Source: Nanobdellota archaeon (GTDB taxonomy: Archaea; Nanobdellota; Nanobdellia; SCGC-AAA011-G17; VGLX01). Taken from it: a stretch of 12,354 nt of DNA. Positions 11,888 through 12,354 of this stretch are shown here, one piece after another. The stretch lies in contig JAUYDG010000104.1 of assembly GCA_030691925.1 (NCBI GenBank), positions 1 to 12,354 of the forward strand, given 5' to 3'. The position numbers were made by a program, and so were the translations under genes. Below the pieces are notes generated by a model. That model did no database searches. It saw only the letters and a list, made by a program, of their open reading frames with translations, and was not told the origin of the DNA. The number at the start of each line of letters is the position of its first letter. The stretch's first letter is position 1.

Positions 11888-12289
11888 TTATCTATACGAT
11901 TTTTGGCGGGCTTTTCTTGGTTTGGAATCGTTCGGTTTATGACTTTCCCCTCTTCGTACATCGGCCACTATTAGGTGCTTGTCATAATCCAGGTATGTTT
12001 TTTTCAGTTCCTTGCTTTTCGTAAACGCTACTAAGCTTTTGGCTATTGCCAGCCTTGAGGCTTCTGCTTGCGCCTGCCATCCTCCGCCGAAGACGGTGAC
12101 GTTTACGTTTACTTTTTTTGATACGTCTCCTGCCAGCTGCAGGGCTTCCATTATTTTTGATCTTGCTATCAGAGGATTGTAATGTTCTAGTTTTTGGCTG
12201 TTTATCCTTACTATGCCCTTTCCAGGCTTTAGTGTCGCTCTTGCTATGGCATGTTTCCTTTTTCCTGATGCGTGTACTGTGTCTTTCAT
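11888..12289 (-). CDS. rps9: 30S ribosomal protein S9 (uS9)
   Basis: Small-subunit protein whose C-terminal tail reaches toward the anticodon of P-site tRNA. At 133 aa it is standard for archaea. Recognised by ASGKRKHAIARATLKPGKG (7-25), the central VFGGGWQAQAEASRLAIAKS, LDYDKHLIVADVRRGESHKP, and the family-typical ending RKARQKSYR. Its ATG overlaps the rpl13 stop codon (ATGA), which suggests translational coupling, and rpoN follows after 13 nt. Confidence 0.98.
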   Translation of the reverse strand: MKDTVHASGKRKHAIARATLKPGKGIVRINSQKLEHYNPLIARSKIMEALQLAGDVSKKVNVNVTVFGGGWQAQAEASRLAIAKSLVAFTKSKELKKTYLDYDKHLIVADVRRGESHKPNDSKPRKARQKSYR

Positions 12290-12354
12290 TCTTTCCAGCC
12301 CAGATTTTTTGATATCTCTTTGACTGTTAAATATTTTGTTTTTTTGATGTTTTT
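12286..12354 (-). CDS. rpl13: 50S ribosomal protein L13 (uL13), C-terminal end (cut by window edge)
   Basis: The last 22 codons plus stop: KKTKYLTVKEISKNLGWKE then TGA. It ends in the short helix typical of archaeal L13 and sits directly upstream of rps9, the conserved archaeal order rpl13-rps9-rpoN. Its stop overlaps the rps9 start by 4 nt. The identification rests on position and the C-terminal motif, since the body of the protein is outside the window. Confidence 0.85.
   Translation of the reverse strand, partial: KNIKKTKYLTVKEISKNLGWKE

Noticed and set aside
11875..11961. 29-codon N-terminal extension of rpoN
   Set aside because: RpoN proteins begin MIIP at 11874, a ribosome-binding site precedes that ATG, and the extension lies inside rps9.
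1..12354. tRNA genes, CRISPR arrays, insertion-sequence ends
   Set aside because: By eye I found no T-loop/acceptor pairing outside 5S rRNA, no spaced direct repeats of 20-40 nt and no transposase; a tRNAscan or CRISPR search could confirm this.

Overview
The window is archaeal. It carries the rpl13-rps9-rpoN ribosomal/RNA polymerase cluster, a stand-alone 5S rRNA gene, the archaeal/eukaryotic RNase P protein Rnp4, an archaeal-type Pth2 and a translin-family protein. Small genes, tight convergent gene pairs, a 5S gene with no 16S/23S beside it, and several proteins with no recognisable family would fit a small-genome archaeon of the DPANN kind. That placement is an inference and I cannot name a lineage. 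Many genes have a TATA-like box about 22-31 nt upstream of the start codon, which implies leaderless mRNAs.

Layout. Positions 1-283 (minus): N-terminus of an ABC transporter ATPase. Positions 495-2876 (plus): an operon with its own TATA box, an imperfect palindrome over the expected transcription start, and real Shine-Dalgarno sites. It encodes a 63-aa charged protein, an 85-aa HicA-like protein, a 28-aa microprotein, three tandem paralogues joined by ATGA overlaps, and a 22-aa terminal peptide. Positions 2898-5208: a divergent pair, a translin-family RNase and a 556-aa protein of unknown function. Positions 5258-6850: pth2 and a convergent 419-aa protein of unknown function. Positions 6968-7079: 5S rRNA. 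Positions 7087-9045 (minus): a Cys-rich lipoprotein, a small PD-(D/E)XK nuclease-like protein and an AT-rich APH/homoserine-kinase-like protein. Positions 9252-11161: Rnp4, a convergent SprT-like metalloprotein and an M24 Xaa-Pro peptidase. Positions 11163-12354 (minus): a lipoprotein with an EF-hand-like loop, then rpoN, rps9 and the end of rpl13.

Most recognisable genes serve translation and RNA processing (rpl13, rps9, 5S rRNA, pth2, rnp4, translin, rpoN). The accessory part is the 545-2876 operon. Its three paralogues share a motif order (Lys in a beta3-like strand, a VVVC...MPEL hinge-like segment, DLxxxFNWG, then a Tyr-x-x-Asp-Leu/Met-His motif) that resembles a minimal, C-terminally truncated protein-kinase fold. 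This is the best candidate here for an undescribed system.
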